Of a stretch of 64,000 nucleotides of DNA, positions 62,587 through 64,000 are shown one piece after another. The notes below the pieces were generated by a model that saw nothing but the letters and a program-made list of their open reading frames with translations, had not been told where the DNA came from and made no database searches. The position numbers and the translations under genes are program-made. Source of the stretch: Dyella sp. RRB7 (GTDB lineage: Bacteria; Pseudomonadota; Gammaproteobacteria; Xanthomonadales; Rhodanobacteraceae); NCBI RefSeq assembly GCF_022761115.1, contig NZ_JAKWJS010000004.1, positions 124,001-188,000 on the forward strand, read 5' to 3'. The stretch's first letter is position 1. Each line of letters opens with the position of its first letter.

Positions 62587-64000
62587 ATGGACAAGCGTAT
62601 CCGCCACGCGGGCCTCGCCAGCAAGGTCATGACGTCGGCACAGGCGGCCGAACTGATTGAACCGGGCATGACGATCGGCATGAGCGGTTTTACCGGTGCC
62701 GGCTACCCCAAGGCGGTACCGCAGTCGCTCGCCGCGAGGATGGTGGCGACCCATGAGCGCGGCGAGCCGTTCCGCGTACGCGTGCTTACCGGCGCCTCGA
62801 CCGCCCCCGAACTGGATGGTGCGCTGGCGCGCGCCAATGGCATCGACCTGCGCCTGCCGTACCAGTCCGATCCGGAGCTGCGCGCCCGCATCAATCGCGG
62901 CGAGATGGATTACCTGGACATCCATCTCAGCCACGTCGCGCAATACGCCTGGTTCGGCTTCTTCGGCAAGCTCGACCTCGCCATCGTCGAGGCCACCGCC
63001 ATCATGCCCGATGGCAGCCTGCTGCCGTCCTCCTCGGTGGGCAACAACAAGACCTGGCTGGATCTGGCCGACAAGGTGATCGTCGAGGTCAATCATTGGC
63101 AGCCGATCGAAATGGACGGCATGCATGACGTGTACTACGGCACCGCGTTGCCGCCGCATCGCAAGCCCATTCCATTGCTCAAGCCCGACGACCGCATCGG
63201 CGAGCCCTACTTGCGACTGGACCCCAACAAGGTCATCGCGGTGGTGGAAACCAACGCGCCCGATCGCAACAGCGCGTTTGCCCCGCTCGACGACACCTCG
63301 CGCGATATTGCCGGGAACCTGATCGAGTTTTTCCGCCATGAGATCGCCAAGGGCCGCCTCAGTCCGCAACTGCTGCCGTTGCAGTCGGGCGTGGGCAATA
63401 TCGCCAACGCGGTGCTGGCGGGCCTGCGCGACGGCGGTTTCAGCGGCTTGACCGCGTTCACCGAGGTGATCCAGGACGGCATGCTCGACCTGCTCGCCAA
63501 CGAGGTGCTGACGGTGGCCTCGGCCACCTCGTTCTCGCTCAGCCCGGCCGGCATCGAACGCTTCCTGGCCAATATCGATTTCTTCCGCAAGCGCATCATC
63601 CTGCGCACGCAGGAGATCTCCAACCATCCGGAGCTGGTGCGCCGGCTCGGCTGCATCGCCATGAACGGCATGGTCGAGGCCGACATCTACGGCAACATCA
63701 ACTCCACCCATGTCGCTGGCACCAGCATCATCAACGGCATCGGTGGCTCGGGCGATTTCGCGCGCAATGGTTTCCTGTCGTGTTTCCTCACCCCCAGCAC
63801 GGCCAAGAATGGCGCGGTGTCGTGCATCGTGCCGATGGTCAGCCATGTGGACCACACCGAGCACGATGTTGCCGTGGTGGTCACCGAACGTGGACTGGCC
63901 GACCTGCGCGGCCTGTCGCCGCGCCAGCGCGCCAAGGTGGTGATCGAGCGCTGCGCGCATCCCAGCTACCAGCCGCTGCTGCAGGATTATTTCGACCGCG
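62587..64000 (+). CDS. succinyl-CoA:acetate CoA-transferase / acetyl-CoA hydrolase family (3' end outside window)
   Basis: At least 471 codons, running off the window. The product starts MDKRIRHAGLASKVMTSAQA and contains MSGFTGAGYPKAVPQSLA, a glutamate in FTEVIQDGML at residue 293, matching the catalytic Glu294 of Acetobacter AarC, and NGIGGSGDFARNGFLS for CoA binding. HTEHDVAVVVTERGLADLRG near 420 is also diagnostic. Enzymes of this family move CoA between succinate and acetate, so it can serve acetate handling or a modified TCA cycle. Start ATG is clear; no damage in the visible part. Confidence 0.94.
   Translation, partial: MDKRIRHAGLASKVMTSAQAAELIEPGMTIGMSGFTGAGYPKAVPQSLAARMVATHERGEPFRVRVLTGASTAPELDGALARANGIDLRLPYQSDPELRARINRGEMDYLDIHLSHVAQYAWFGFFGKLDLAIVEATAIMPDGSLLPSSSVGNNKTWLDLADKVIVEVNHWQPIEMDGMHDVYYGTALPPHRKPIPLLKPDDRIGEPYLRLDPNKVIAVVETNAPDRNSAFAPLDDTSRDIAGNLIEFFRHEIAKGRLSPQLLPLQSGVGNIANAVLAGLRDGGFSGLTAFTEVIQDGMLDLLANEVLTVASATSFSLSPAGIERFLANIDFFRKRIILRTQEISNHPELVRRLGCIAMNGMVEADIYGNINSTHVAGTSIINGIGGSGDFARNGFLSCFLTPSTAKNGAVSCIVPMVSHVDHTEHDVAVVVTERGLADLRGLSPRQRAKVVIERCAHPSYQPLLQDYFDR

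Overview
The window is GC-rich chromosomal DNA of a gammaproteobacterium, most likely of the order Lysobacterales (Xanthomonadales), family Rhodanobacteraceae (Dyella/Rhodanobacter/Frateuria-like). The grounds are the leuS-lptE-holA-nadD core cluster, a fimT-pilV-pilW-pilX-pilY1-pilE minor pilin operon, RapA, many secreted peptidases and short palindromic GTCATCCCCGCGAA-type repeats. Genus is inference. No phage, insertion sequence, CRISPR array, tRNA or rRNA gene was seen.

Layout. 1-6 kb: apbE and a membrane-anchored flavoreductase, an M1-type peptidase that has lost a zinc ligand, and a polytopic membrane protein. 6-8 kb (minus): a translationally coupled SET / GNAT / HutD trio and a ComEA-like protein. 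8-16 kb: M20 peptidase, YggS, secreted NlpC/P60 peptidase, NAD(P)-binding protein, M28 lipoprotein peptidase, rhomboid protease, amino-acid permease. 16-26 kb (minus): rapA and the minor pilin operon, whose PilY1 begins with a lectin-like domain. 26-30 kb: a Fur-type promoter drives a siderophore receptor and piuC; a ketopantoate-reductase-like gene is divergent. 31-35 kb: M13 peptidase, then a LysR regulator divergent from a CidA/LrgA-CidB/LrgB pair across a perfect 9-bp dyad. 35-46 kb: secreted phosphoesterase, Tat-exported CotA-like multicopper oxidase, M14 carboxypeptidase coupled to a DUF502 protein, an ECF sigma factor with a membrane partner, DUF4442, S9 peptidase and the thioredoxin-TPR protein CnoX. 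46-50 kb: a PqiABC lipid-transport operon with pqiA split in two. 50-62 kb: leuS-lptE-holA-nadD and rsfS-rlmH, separated by 5.8 kb. The window ends inside a succinyl-CoA:acetate CoA-transferase.

The most interesting region is 55.2-59.8 kb. An ECF sigma factor with an NrsF-family anti-sigma factor is divergent from a dipZ-msrB operon (electron delivery plus Tat-exported methionine sulfoxide reductase). The divergent gap holds two back-to-back promoter-like elements, GTAACC-N16-CGAA on the minus strand and GTAACG-N16-CGAA on the plus strand. This looks like a self-contained regulon for repair of oxidised envelope methionine, analogous to SigF/NrsF-MsrP systems but built on MsrB and DipZ. A small secreted repeat peptide follows downstream, but no matching promoter was found before it.

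Starts were chosen from Shine-Dalgarno spacing, start/stop overlaps and family N-termini. Family names come from recognising motifs by eye; no database search was run.
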